Source: Glaciimonas sp. (GTDB taxonomy: Bacteria > Pseudomonadota > Gammaproteobacteria > Burkholderiales > Burkholderiaceae_D). Taken from it: a stretch of DNA of 64,000 nt. Positions 19,370 through 28,740 of the stretch are shown in pieces. The stretch lies in assembly GCA_012927585.1 (NCBI GenBank), contig JABBOY010000009.1, positions 1 through 64,000 of the forward strand, in the 5' to 3' direction. The notes under the pieces are model-generated. The model worked only from the letters and a program-made list of their open reading frames with translations, made no database searches and was not told the origin of the DNA. A program made the translations under genes and the position numbers. Every line of letters begins with the position of its first letter. Position 1 is the stretch's first letter.

Positions 19370-20254
19370 TTACTTCGCGGCAGCCGTCATGTAATCAACT
19401 GCGGCTTTTACTTCATCCTCTGAAGCGGCGGAACCACCCTTCGGCGGCATCATCCGAATGCCTGCAATCGCATTCTGATACAACAGCGCTGGGCCCTGCT
19501 TGATGCGAGGCGCCCAGGCTACCTTGTCGCCAAACTTGGGAGCGCCCAACACGCCAGCACCGTGACAAGCTATGCAGGCTGATTCATAGAGTTTCTTGCC
19601 GGCGTCAGCGGCCAGCTTGGCGGGCGCTGCAACGGCTGTAGCGGCTGCAACGGGTGCAGCAGCGACTGCCGGTGCTGCGGTTGGCACGGTTGCCTCAGCG
19701 GCGGCGCCAGGAGCCGCCGCTTTTGCTACAGGCTCCTTGAAAGAAGCACCACCCTTATTAGCCATATACACCACTGCGCGCGCTACTTCAACATCATCCA
19801 GAGCAGGATTGCCGCCTTTGGCCGGCATGCCACGAATGCCCTGAATGGCGTTTAATAGCAGCGTGTCGTAGCCTTGCGCGATGCGTGGGGACCAGGCCGC
19901 GGTATCGCCAAATTTAGGCGAACCGGCAACGCCGGTACCATGGCAGGCTATACAAAAAGCAGCATATACAGCGCTGCCCGACTGCAATTGCTTTGGCGCG
20001 CTCACGTCTATCAAGGTAAATCCTTGATCGGCAACCGGACTGATGCGTGCCGCGACCGCCTCCGGCGTATCGCCGTTCGAGCCGGCACCCATTTTCTTGT
20101 CATTGGTCACATATTGCACCAATAGTATGATGCAGATGATGGGGACGATAAACGCCGCCAGCACGGCAATTACCAATTGCTTGGGGGTCTTGATCGGAGA
20201 TTGGTGATCGTTGTGTTTATTGCTGTCTTCGTTTTGATTAGATAGATCGCTCAT
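19370..20254 (-). CDS. Membrane-anchored diheme cytochrome c
   Basis: 294-residue protein with one N-terminal membrane helix (about 26-47) and two class I cytochrome c domains facing the periplasm. The heme sites are CIACH at 101-105 and 227-231, each followed by a near-identical G.GV.G.PKFGD stretch, and each domain has a distal RGMPAKGG or RMMPPKGG methionine region. An Ala/Pro/Val-rich linker (about 175-215) separates the domains. It looks like an internal duplication of a cytochrome c5-type domain. The ATG at 20254 has GAGGAAA upstream; the longer frame is rejected. The redox partner is unknown. Confidence 0.92.
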   Translation of the reverse strand: MSDLSNQNEDSNKHNDHQSPIKTPKQLVIAVLAAFIVPIICIILLVQYVTNDKKMGAGSNGDTPEAVAARISPVADQGFTLIDVSAPKQLQSGSAVYAAFCIACHGTGVAGSPKFGDTAAWSPRIAQGYDTLLLNAIQGIRGMPAKGGNPALDDVEVARAVVYMANKGGASFKEPVAKAAAPGAAAEATVPTAAPAVAAAPVAAATAVAAPAKLAADAGKKLYESACIACHGAGVLGAPKFGDKVAWAPRIKQGPALLYQNAIAGIRMMPPKGGSAASEDEVKAAVDYMTAAAK

Positions 20255-20450
20255 AATTTCCTCGGTGCATTTTTTAAACCGGTAGGCGAGTGCGCAATCA
20301 CGACCAATATGCATTCGCTGGCAGTGCAAAGCTTCGCAAAACCTTTGATTATAGACGCAATACAACTGCTTTGAAACGAAAAGTCATAGCTTTAAATGGA
20401 CGATACGTACAAAAAACTGTACCCTCTATGCCTGTTCAAAATTTCACAAT

Positions 20451-20526
20451 GCGGCTGTAGCTCAGTGGATAGAGTATTGGCCTCCGAAGCCAAGGGTCGC
20501 TGGTTCGATTCCAGCCAGCCGCACCA
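20451..20526 (+). tRNA. tRNA-Arg (anticodon CCG)
   Basis: 76-nt cloverleaf with GCGGCTG acceptor strand, TTCGATT T-loop and encoded CCA. The loop CTCCGAA in the TTGGC/GCCAA stem gives anticodon CCG, reading arginine CGG. Confidence 0.96.
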
Positions 20527-21028
20527 ATAGAATCAAGGCTCTCTGCCAGATTCAGTAATATTCGTAGCCAAAAATCGAATTATTGTCCAAAATTTGCCCA
20601 AGCGACATTTTGTTGGCAGGTGAGTCAGGGCCAGCCACCAATTAGTTAGACCGGCCGTAGGCCGGTCTAACTAATTGGTGGCTGGCCCCTGCACCTGTTT
20701 TGCAGGGGCTGAACAGTTACGCTCTATTCGCATTAAACGTTGTTGCATAAATAATTCCGGGCGGAGCTAAATATCATGTTATCGCTCGATAGCAACGCTT
20801 AACGTCCATCTTAATTTGATTACGAATCGGCTTCAGCAAAATAATTTGATTGCGAAATAGCGTGTGAATGCGCCGCAGTGTTAGAGACGGCTGTTCATCT
20901 ACCACCCTAGATACCGCTCAACATATCTGGTTGCAAAATCGGCACGTCATTACGTTGTCATTATTGGCTTTTACATTACACCAACGCTAACCGGACGATC
21001 TGCTCCGGACAACCAAGGAGCAAATCCT
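20527..21028. other. Gene-free 502-bp region after tRNA-Arg
   Basis: No coding region recognised. It holds the large hairpin listed separately, then an AT-rich stretch with CGTTGTTGCATAAATAA, a sequence similar to ends of some IS5-type elements, and finally the leader of the 5'-nucleotidase with CAAGGAG before its ATG. The IS-end resemblance is weak and unproven. Confidence 0.5.
20628..20708. repeat. 29-bp perfect palindrome overlapping a second hairpin
   Basis: The arm 20628-20656 is exactly reverse-complementary to 20660-20688 with only a 3-nt loop (GTA). A second hairpin, CCCCTGCA/TGCAGGGG at 20686-20708, shares three bases with the first arm, so the two partly exclude each other. There is no T tract, so it is not an ordinary terminator. 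It lies about 100 bp after the tRNA-Arg 3' end. Confidence 0.9.
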
Positions 21029-22873
21029 ATGAGAAGTCTTCCATTCATTCTTACCCTGTCAGTTGCGGCTCTGGCTGCATGCTCAAGCGGCAATGACACG
21101 ACAGCATCAAAAGATCCTTTCACGGTAAAAATCATTGCTTTCAATGATTACCACGGTACTCTGGAATCACCCGGCACCTTTGGGGTCAATGCATCGGTTC
21201 CCGCCGCCAGCCGGCCCGCAGTCGGCGGCGCCGAATTTCTTGCATCGCATGTATCCAGGCTCAAGAGCCAAAATGCGCTGAATATCGTTGTCGGTGCAGG
21301 TGACTTTATCGGTGCCAGTCCTTTGATTTCTGCATCGTTTTTCGATGAACCGTCGATCGAAACGCTCAATCGCATTGGCGTTGAGTTCAATGCGGTAGGC
21401 AACCACGAATTCGACAAGGGTTCGGCCGAGTTGCTGCGCCTCCAAAACGGCGGCTGCAAGATCACCAACGGGCAAACGGATCCCAATAGCTGCAAGGGTG
21501 CAACTGTCGGTACGCCAGTTCCATTCGAAGGTGCGAAGTTCAAGTGGCTGTCAGCCAATGTCATCGCTACAGCGACGGGCAAGCCTCTGCTTCCGGCATA
21601 CGGCATCAAAACTTTCAATGGCGTGAAAGTCGCATTCATTGGCATGACGCTGAAGGCGACGCCGACCATTGTCACGCCCACGGGTGTGGCCGGTCTGGAA
21701 TTCCGTGATGAGGCTCAGACGGTGAACGCGCTGATACCGGAATTGCGTGCCCAGGGAATCGAATCGATCGTGGTGCTGGTACACGAAGGCGGTTTCCAAA
21801 CCGGTACGTTGTCGGACATCAATGGCTGCGAGGGTAATCTCACGGGTTCAGCAATCGCCAACATCGTCAAACAGCTCGATGATGCCGTTGACGTGGTAGT
21901 CAGCGGGCACACGCACAGCGCGTACAACTGTAAATTGCCGAACATCGTCGGGCGTAATATCTCGGTCACGAGTTCTAGCGCGTTCGGTCGCGTGCTGACA
22001 GACATCGACGTTACCATTGACCCCGTTTCCAGGAATATTACCAAGGTCGATGCCAACAACCGGCTCGTGGTACGCAACGATCCTGCAGTTACGGCTGATG
22101 CCGTCGTGGCCAAGATTGTAACGGCCTACAAAGGACTGGTTTCCCCTGTCGCTAACGCGATAATTGGTTCCATCTCCGATGATTTGCCCACGAGTCGAGA
22201 TGGCGCTTGCAATATGCCCGCGGGCAATTTAATCGCGGATGCTCAGCTTAAGGCGACTCAGGCAAGCGGCTTCGGCCAGGCTGTCATCGCACTCATGAAC
22301 GGCGGTGGGGTGCGCAGCCCCGGTTTTATTTTCGCGTCGAGTTCGGTGGGCGAAGGTGACGGCAATGTGACCTACGGCGAGGGATTCACCGTCCAGCCTT
22401 TCGGCAACAGCCTGGTGACGATGACCTTGACTGCGCAAGACCTGAAAAATGTATTGGAAGAACAGTTTGCCGGTTGCCGCGGTCAGGCGGCCACCGCCAC
22501 GCGCTTCATGCTGCCATCGGCCGGCTTCAAATATCTTTGGAACGGCGCCAACGCTTGTGATGCCCGGATCAGCAACGTGACGTTGACCACAAGTGGAAGC
22601 ACTGAAACCCTCGTTGATGCGAGCGGCGGAGTGCTCAACCCTACAAAAACCTACCGGGTTACCGTCAATAATTTCATGGCGGACGGCGGCGATGGTTACT
22701 CAACTTTCCGTAATGGCAAAAACCGTCTCGGGGGAGCACAGGATATTGATGCTCTTGTCGCTTTCATGGCGCAATACAAGGCGCCAAATTCTCCCTACAG
22801 TCGAAGTACTGCGCGCATTAGCCGTGATAGCGCCAGTACGACATGCCCGTCCGGTGTAAATGTGAATCCATAA
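21029..22873 (+). CDS. 5'-nucleotidase/metallophosphatase lipoprotein
   Basis: 614-residue UshA-type enzyme with a lipoprotein signal (LAAC, Cys 18), so probably anchored in the periplasm or outer membrane. The N-terminal metallophosphatase domain has the metal motifs AFNDYHG, GAGDFIGA, GNHEFDKG and GHTHSAYNC. The C-terminal 5'-nucleotidase domain has YGEGFTVQPFGNSL and NNFMADGGDGY. Likely role is release of phosphate and nucleosides from extracellular nucleotides. CAAGGAG precedes the ATG. The next gene follows after 81 bp. Confidence 0.9.
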   Translation: MRSLPFILTLSVAALAACSSGNDTTASKDPFTVKIIAFNDYHGTLESPGTFGVNASVPAASRPAVGGAEFLASHVSRLKSQNALNIVVGAGDFIGASPLISASFFDEPSIETLNRIGVEFNAVGNHEFDKGSAELLRLQNGGCKITNGQTDPNSCKGATVGTPVPFEGAKFKWLSANVIATATGKPLLPAYGIKTFNGVKVAFIGMTLKATPTIVTPTGVAGLEFRDEAQTVNALIPELRAQGIESIVVLVHEGGFQTGTLSDINGCEGNLTGSAIANIVKQLDDAVDVVVSGHTHSAYNCKLPNIVGRNISVTSSSAFGRVLTDIDVTIDPVSRNITKVDANNRLVVRNDPAVTADAVVAKIVTAYKGLVSPVANAIIGSISDDLPTSRDGACNMPAGNLIADAQLKATQASGFGQAVIALMNGGGVRSPGFIFASSSVGEGDGNVTYGEGFTVQPFGNSLVTMTLTAQDLKNVLEEQFAGCRGQAATATRFMLPSAGFKYLWNGANACDARISNVTLTTSGSTETLVDASGGVLNPTKTYRVTVNNFMADGGDGYSTFRNGKNRLGGAQDIDALVAFMAQYKAPNSPYSRSTARISRDSASTTCPSGVNVNP

Positions 22874-22954
22874 ACCTTAGCCGGGTTGCCACCGGCATTT
22901 CCAAAAGTTCCTGGGCAAAATACCCAGGGACTTTTCTTTTGAAAAATTTGGTAT

Positions 22955-24145
22955 ATGAATCACTTATTCCGGCATGTAATACCTAGCCTTTTCATCGGCT
23001 GTGCAGTCGCAAGCGTAGCGGCGGCAGCGATTGAAGAAAAAGCCAGTCAGGTAATAACTCAGGTGCAGCCACAAGCAGCAGGAAATCACAAGCATGTGCA
23101 TGCGGTGGGGCCATCCGAACCCAACATGCAAGAACGGGCAACCTTGCTCAAGCGCGCAGAGGCAGCGCTTGCCGCAGAAAACGTCAACGATGCGGCGCAG
23201 GCTTTTGAGCGTGCCGGGTTGATACTGCACGCTGCGGATGCCGAGGTAGGGCTGGTGCGCACCTATATGCAAGCGGGCGAGTACAAGCAGGCACTGTCAT
23301 TTATTGCCCATACTGCGGGCGCTCACCTGAGTAATGCGGAGGGCGCAGCTTTCTATGCATGGCTATTGCATATCGGTGGACAAGGCGTAATTGCGCAACG
23401 TCTTCTGAGCGAAGCGACGGTACGTCTGCCCGGGAACTCGCTGCTGGCTGCCGTGCGCCAACAGTTGCGCTCTCCCTTTCCGCTGGCCGCTGGTCAATTG
23501 TTAAAGGCACCGACCCGCTTTGCGCCATATGGATCCTTGTCCGGCCTGGCATCCACTGCGCGCGTGGTCGGAACGGGCGTCCTGGTTGATCACGGCAGGC
23601 GAGTTTTGGTGCCAATTGCCACCTTAACGCGGTCGCCTGATGTGTGGGTTCGCAATGGCCTTGGTCAAATGACCAAGGCCATTGTCGAACATCGCCTGAT
23701 GAGGGCAAAAATCGCAGTTTTGCGCCTTGAGAAACCACTGCCCACCGTCTCCGAAATGGACATCACTGAAAGGGATGCTTTTCCCGGAAGCATTGCCTAT
23801 TCCATCGAGTACCAACGGTCTCCAAATGCAATGCCCTCCTGGCCGATTTTGACCAGCGGATTTGTTGGGCAACCGGTTGACAACAGCACCCGCCGCAAGC
23901 TCGGAATCGCGTTGCCGAATGGGCCACGCGGTGGTCCCGCATTCGATGCTGCCGGGCGTTTCATAGGGATTGCAGTGCCTGGAAGCAATGGTGCGGATCA
24001 GCTTGTTTCCGCATCGCGGCTACGCAAAGGGGCGGGCGACATCCTGGGACGTCCGATGGCCTCTCCGACCGACCCACATGTGCCGGTGGACCAGATCTAC
24101 GAATCTGCGATGCGCATCGCAGTGCAGATCATCGCTACACGCTGA
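22955..24145 (+). CDS. Exported TPR-like/trypsin-fold protein lacking the catalytic triad
   Basis: 396-residue protein with a signal peptide (about 1-24). A helical, TPR-like region (60-170) precedes a domain resembling trypsin/HtrA proteases (about 200-350). The protease-fold landmarks are GTGVLVDHG (206-214), AVLRL (254-258) and GPRGGPAFD (323-331). The catalytic His site reads VLVPIATL, the Asp before AVLRL is missing (AKIAVLRL), and the serine of GNSGGP is Arg (GPRGGP). So it is probably a non-catalytic protease homologue, perhaps a binding protein. The neighbouring nucleotidase may be in the same unit. Function unknown. Confidence 0.7.
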   Translation: MNHLFRHVIPSLFIGCAVASVAAAAIEEKASQVITQVQPQAAGNHKHVHAVGPSEPNMQERATLLKRAEAALAAENVNDAAQAFERAGLILHAADAEVGLVRTYMQAGEYKQALSFIAHTAGAHLSNAEGAAFYAWLLHIGGQGVIAQRLLSEATVRLPGNSLLAAVRQQLRSPFPLAAGQLLKAPTRFAPYGSLSGLASTARVVGTGVLVDHGRRVLVPIATLTRSPDVWVRNGLGQMTKAIVEHRLMRAKIAVLRLEKPLPTVSEMDITERDAFPGSIAYSIEYQRSPNAMPSWPILTSGFVGQPVDNSTRRKLGIALPNGPRGGPAFDAAGRFIGIAVPGSNGADQLVSASRLRKGAGDILGRPMASPTDPHVPVDQIYESAMRIAVQIIATR

Positions 24146-24197
24146 GTGTCCAACGACGGCTTCTGGCCGGCTTCATGATGTTCGGTGCTTTGAAAAA

Positions 24198-24389
24198 CAT
24201 ATGAACATGGCCTCACATCAAGCACGCTTCAACCACATTCGCCTCTTTTTGTAATGCCAGCTCCCGAAAAATTTCACCGAGATGCTGACGCAACGCCCCA
24301 AAAATCGCTTTCTTACTGCGTTTCGGGATAAACGCCACGTGATACTTATAGTCCCATCTCGTATGGCTAAGACTCTGATACTCTTTCAT
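24198..24389 (-). pseudogene. IS200/IS605-type transposase TnpA remnant
   Basis: The minus strand from ATG 24389 encodes MKEYQSLSHTRWDYKYHVAF, then IPKRSKKAIFGALRQHLGE, the N-terminus of IS200-family TnpA. After 58 codons a TGA stop (24213-24215) falls just before the in-frame GHVHM, which carries the HUH catalytic motif. Similarity then ends. The gene is therefore both interrupted and truncated and cannot make an active Y1 transposase. It occupies the place directly upstream of ureE where urease structural genes are often found. Confidence 0.85.
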
Positions 24390-24507
24390 TGTGAATTCCC
24401 TTATCTTGGTCGAGACAAAAGATCCACAGCGACCGATGTATAGGTCAGACCTTGGTGAGTCCCCGGTCTGGGCCGAAGGCTTATATTATTAAATTAACCA
24501 CATAAAA

Positions 24508-25050
24508 ATGTTGACACTCCACACCAAAATAGAACAAGCAGAATCGATCAGCGGTCAGCTCGTCTTGTCCTACGATCTCCGTGAAAAAAGCCGTCAGCGC
24601 GCCAGCTTGATCTCGGGTGAAGAAGTCGCAGTATTCACCGTGCGCGGCACGGTATTGCGCGACGGCGATCTGCTGATGGGCGATGACGGCCGCGTGGTAC
24701 AAATCGTCGCTGCGCATGAGCCGACGTATCGGGTCGAATGCGCGACGCCACGCGACCTGCTGCGTTGCGCCTTTCACCTCGGCAATCGACACACCCAGGC
24801 ACAGCTTGAGTGCAATGCCGTCAACGGATTTTTGCGCATCCGCCAGGACAGCGTGCTCAAGAAAATGCTGGAAGGGCTGGGCGCCACCGTAATTGACGAG
24901 AGCGCCGCTTTCGAACCGGAATCCGGCGCGTATATAAGCGGTGGTGGCAATGCCCATCATCACGGCGACGCTGGCGACGGCTACTCAAATAATCCGCTGG
25001 CCCCGATCCCGCTTCGGCAAAAAATCCATCGTCCGTCCGATCCAAAATAA
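24508..25050 (+). CDS. ureE: Urease accessory protein UreE
   Basis: 180-residue nickel metallochaperone that delivers Ni to urease. The N-terminal domain (LSYDLREKSRQRASL) and the metal-binding domain with LGNRHTQAQ are recognisable. The C-terminus has a short His-rich patch (NAHHHGD). There is no Shine-Dalgarno before the ATG, only an A-rich leader, which fits the idea that the upstream urease genes and the native leader were lost. It starts the ureE-ureF-ureG set. Confidence 0.93.
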   Translation: MLTLHTKIEQAESISGQLVLSYDLREKSRQRASLISGEEVAVFTVRGTVLRDGDLLMGDDGRVVQIVAAHEPTYRVECATPRDLLRCAFHLGNRHTQAQLECNAVNGFLRIRQDSVLKKMLEGLGATVIDESAAFEPESGAYISGGGNAHHHGDAGDGYSNNPLAPIPLRQKIHRPSDPK

Positions 25051-25067
25051 CGCATCATCTGAATCGT

Positions 25068-25748
25068 ATGCAATCGGCCGCCCTAATCCATCTGCTGCAA
25101 CTCACCAGCCCATCGCTGCCCATCGGGGCGTACAGTTATTCACAAGGGCTGGAAACCGCGATTGAAAACGGCATGGTCAAAAACGTTGCGTCAGCGCGCT
25201 GCTGGATCGTCGGCCAACTGCAGCAGGTGGTGGGTGTTTTTGAGGCGCCGATCCTATGGCGCTTGTTAAAGGCTTTTGCTGCCCGCGACCAATCGGCGGT
25301 AAGCGACTGGACTGAACGTTTTATCGCTGCACGCGACACCGCAGAGTTTCGCGCTGAAACGATTCAGATGGGTTATTCGCTAGGCAAGCTGGTGGCTGAT
25401 TTACAGATTGCCGATGCGAGATTACTGGAGATTTTGCAAAGTCAGGCCGAGATTCCACTGCCTACCGCACTGGCCTGCGCCGCCGTCGCACTCGACGTGC
25501 CGCACGATGCCGCTCTGCTTGGCATGCTTTTTTCGTGGGCAGAAAATCAGGTGCTGGTCTGTGTTAAATCGGTGCCGCTGGGTCAGGTAGCCGGCCAGCG
25601 TTTGTTGTTATCTCTACGGGCGGAATTGGAGGCTTGCGCGCTGCAGGCGCAACAACTGGCCGATGACGCATTATCGAACTGGTTGCCTGGATTGTCGCTG
25701 TTGTCGATGCAGCATGAGGTGCAGTACAGTCGGCTCTATCGATCATGA
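25068..25748 (+). CDS. ureF: Urease accessory protein UreF
   Basis: 226-residue UreF, a helical protein that works with UreD and UreG in activating urease. The family opening LLQLTSPSLPIGAYSYSQGL is near the N-terminus. The later PLGQVAGQRLL and NWLPGLSLLSMQHEVQYSRL are also typical. It follows ureE by 17 bp and precedes ureG by 38 bp. Confidence 0.94.
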   Translation: MQSAALIHLLQLTSPSLPIGAYSYSQGLETAIENGMVKNVASARCWIVGQLQQVVGVFEAPILWRLLKAFAARDQSAVSDWTERFIAARDTAEFRAETIQMGYSLGKLVADLQIADARLLEILQSQAEIPLPTALACAAVALDVPHDAALLGMLFSWAENQVLVCVKSVPLGQVAGQRLLLSLRAELEACALQAQQLADDALSNWLPGLSLLSMQHEVQYSRLYRS

Positions 25749-25786
25749 ATTACTTTCATCAATTTAACAATTTTTAACCCACACAC

Positions 25787-26401
25787 ATGAACAATCCATC
25801 CAATCCACTGCGCGTCGGCATAGGCGGCCCGGTCGGTTCCGGTAAAACCGCCTTGTGCGAAATGCTGTGCAAAGCCATGCGCGATCAATACGAGATGGCG
25901 GTCATTACCAATGACATTTACACCAAAGAAGATATGGAAATTTTGCTGCGCGCCAATGCGCTGCCGGCAGCACGTTTGATGGGCGTCGAGACCGGTGGTT
26001 GCCCGCACACCGCGATCCGCGAAGATGCATCGATCAATCTGGAAGCGATTGCCCGCATGTGTGAAGACTTTCCGAATCTCGATTTGATTTTGATTGAATC
26101 CGGCGGCGATAATCTGGCGGCGACTTTTAGTCCCGAGTTGTCCGACCTGACCCTCTACGTGATCGACGTCGCCGGTGGCGAAAAGATTCCGCGCAAGGGC
26201 GGCCCCGGCATTACGCGATCCGATCTGCTCATCATCAACAAGACCGATCTGGCACCCTATGTTGGCGCGGATCTGGGAGTGATGGCGGCGGATGCCAAAC
26301 GCATGCGTGGCGAGCGGCCGTTTGTATTCACCAATTTACGGACTGGGGATGGGGTTCAAACAGTGATCGAATTTATCCGCAAACAGGGTTTGCTGAACTA
26401 G
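25787..26401 (+). CDS. ureG: Urease accessory GTPase UreG
   Basis: 204-residue SIMIBI-class GTPase that drives nickel insertion into urease. The P-loop GGPVGSGKT is at 13-21, the metal-binding region reads [13 protein letters not shown], and the base-recognition motif NKTD is present. Length is normal. It ends the ureEFG set; no ureABCD genes are within the window. Confidence 0.96.
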   Translation: MNNPSNPLRVGIGGPVGSGKTALCEMLCKAMRDQYEMAVITNDIYTKEDMEILLRANALPAARLMGVETGGCPHTAIREDASINLEAIARMCEDFPNLDLILIESGGDNLAATFSPELSDLTLYVIDVAGGEKIPRKGGPGITRSDLLIINKTDLAPYVGADLGVMAADAKRMRGERPFVFTNLRTGDGVQTVIEFIRKQGLLN

Positions 26402-26482
26402 GCGGCGCAAAAAACACTTCTCGTATTTGTATCAAAAACCACATTAGTTAACCCGCCAACGATGTCTTTTGCTTCGCATCAG

Positions 26483-26557
26483 TACATATACTAGGCAGCG
26501 TATTTATTGTATTCGCATAAATTAATGCGGCGTATGCCATATTTATTGGCATACTCC
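26483..26557 (-). repeat. Dispersed CCGCAT-type repeat, copy 5
   Basis: Read on the minus strand: GGAGTAT, exactly 20 nt, CCGCAT, 16 nt, AATAAATAC, then CCTAGTATATGTA. It lies between the convergent ureG and amtB genes. Confidence 0.8.
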
Positions 26558-26641
26558 CACTTTTTTATATCGTATTTTAATTTCTTCCTGTGGTGCTGCC
26601 GGCATTCAACCGGGCAGCGCCACTGGAGTAATCAGATCAAA

Positions 26642-28168
26642 TCAATAGTGATACGCAGTTTCACCGTGGCTTGTGATGTCCAAACCTTCGCGTTCAGATT
26701 CTTCCGGCACCCGCATGCCAATCACCATATCTACCAGCTTGTAGGCAACCAGCGATACCACGCCGGACCAGATGATGGTGGTGCCAATCGCTTGCGCCTG
26801 AATCCAGACCTGGCCGGTGATCGAATACGCATCGGCCGACATCTTGTTGGTCACGTAATCGAAGATGCCCTGACCGCCCAGCGCTGGAGAAGCGAACACC
26901 CCGGTCAACAAGGCGCCCAGAACGCCGCCGACACCATGCACGCCGAACACGTCGAGCGAGTCATCCGCGCCCAGCAGGCGTTTCAGGCCATTCACGCCCC
27001 ACAGGCAAAGTACGCCTGCCAGCAAACCGATCACCAGCGCGCCCATCGGGCCGACGAAGCCGCAGGCCGGAGTGATTGCCACCAGGCCCGCCACCGCACC
27101 GGATGCGCCGCCCAGCATCGATGGCTTGCCTTTGGCCATCCACTCGCCTCCGACCCAGGATATGGTCGCCGCAGCAGTGGCCAGCAGCGTGTTGATGAAG
27201 GCCAGCGCAGCGACGTCACCGGCTTCGAGTGCAGAACCGGCATTGAAGCCGAACCAACCCACCCACAACAGCGACGCACCGATCATGGTCATGGTCAGCG
27301 AATGCGGCGCCATCGATTCGCGGCCGTAACCGACCCGCTTGCCGATCACATACGCACCGACCAAACCGGCAACCGCCGCATTGATATGCACTACGGTACC
27401 GCCGGCGAAGTCGAGCGCGCCTTTCTGGAACAGGAAACCGGCTTTGGCCGTTTCAGAGGCCAGAGTTGCCGCATCCTTGATCGCATCCGGGCCGGTCCAG
27501 AACCAGACCATGTGCGCAATCGGCAGATACGAGAAAGTGAACCACAGCACCACGAACATCAGCACCGCAATGAACTTGGCGCGCTCGGCAAAGGCGCCGA
27601 TGATCAGGCCGCAGGTAATTGCAGCGAAAGTTGCCTGGAACGCCGCATACACGAACTCGGGAATCACCACGCCCTTGCTGAAAGTGGCCGCAGTCGAGAA
27701 AGTCGCCTTGGCCGGGTCCCAGATGCCGTTCAGGAACAGGCGGTCGAAGGAGCCGATGAATCTGCCGCCTTCGGTGAATGCCAGCGAGTAGCCGTAGATG
27801 CACCACAACACGACGATCACGGCGAAGATCATGAACACTTGCATCAGGATAGACAGCATGTTCTTGGAGCGCACCAGGCCGCCGTAAAACAACGCCAGGC
27901 CAGGGATTGTCATCAAGATCACCAGCATGGTAGCGACCATCATCCAGGCGGTGTCGCCCTTGTTGGGTGTGGGCGCAAAGGCCGTGGCAGCCACTGCGGC
28001 CGGCGCAGCTACAGCGGCAGGAGCGGCAACAGCAGCGGCAGCTGCCGGCGCAGTTGCGACTGCGTCAGCCTTGGCCGCCGGTTCATCTGCCGCCAAGGCC
28101 GCAGACAGAGACCCGACCGCAGCCAGCAAGCTGCAACTGATCAATAAACGTGCGAATATTTTTTTCAT
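26642..28168 (-). CDS. amtB: Ammonium transporter AmtB
   Basis: 508-residue inner-membrane ammonium channel. A cleavable signal (1-27) is followed by an unusually long Ala/Pro-rich stretch (about 30-65), then 11 membrane helices beginning DTAWMMVATMLVILM. Amt family sequences such as GLALFYGGLVRSKNML, LWVGWFGFNAGSAL and GVHGVGGVLGALLTGVF are intact. GAGGGAG precedes the ATG. It is co-transcribed 18 bp downstream of glnK, whose PII product normally blocks the channel. Confidence 0.95.
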   Translation of the reverse strand: MKKIFARLLISCSLLAAVGSLSAALAADEPAAKADAVATAPAAAAAVAAPAAVAAPAAVAATAFAPTPNKGDTAWMMVATMLVILMTIPGLALFYGGLVRSKNMLSILMQVFMIFAVIVVLWCIYGYSLAFTEGGRFIGSFDRLFLNGIWDPAKATFSTAATFSKGVVIPEFVYAAFQATFAAITCGLIIGAFAERAKFIAVLMFVVLWFTFSYLPIAHMVWFWTGPDAIKDAATLASETAKAGFLFQKGALDFAGGTVVHINAAVAGLVGAYVIGKRVGYGRESMAPHSLTMTMIGASLLWVGWFGFNAGSALEAGDVAALAFINTLLATAAATISWVGGEWMAKGKPSMLGGASGAVAGLVAITPACGFVGPMGALVIGLLAGVLCLWGVNGLKRLLGADDSLDVFGVHGVGGVLGALLTGVFASPALGGQGIFDYVTNKMSADAYSITGQVWIQAQAIGTTIIWSGVVSLVAYKLVDMVIGMRVPEESEREGLDITSHGETAYHY

Positions 28169-28186
28169 AGGAACTCCCTCTTGATC

Positions 28187-28540
<354 letters not shown>

Positions 28541-28572
28541 TCAAGTGAAATAAACTGTGTCAAACCATCATT

Positions 28573-28589
28573 AGCAGAACTCGTGCCAG
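28573..28589 (-). promoter_or_regulatory. Sigma-54 promoter of glnK-amtB
   Basis: The minus strand reads CTGGCACGAGTTCTGCT. This fits the -24/-12 consensus YTGGCACG-N4-TTGCW with one mismatch (C for the first T). Its position upstream of glnK is the expected one for NtrC-dependent nitrogen control. An NtrC site was not clearly seen. Confidence 0.75.
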
Positions 28590-28740
28590 CTCCCTGATGT
28601 ATGATTTTGGCTAACGTCGCGCTGGACTTCGGCGACGCATCGGTTGCGCAGGCTACAGTACGCACCATAGCTGGGCGCTAATCCCAGTATCGACCCTGCA
28701 TTGCACCAAAATTGTGCACCTGACTACGATAGGAAATATC

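Noticed and set aside
20740-20770. IS5-type end CGTTGTTGCATAAATAA
   Set aside because: Too short and without a partner end or transposase; kept only as a remark.
26507-28147. 546-codon open frame antisense to amtB
   Set aside because: Its product is Gln/His/Arg-rich low complexity, as expected from the reverse strand of a GC-rich membrane gene, and the opposite strand encodes a perfect AmtB.
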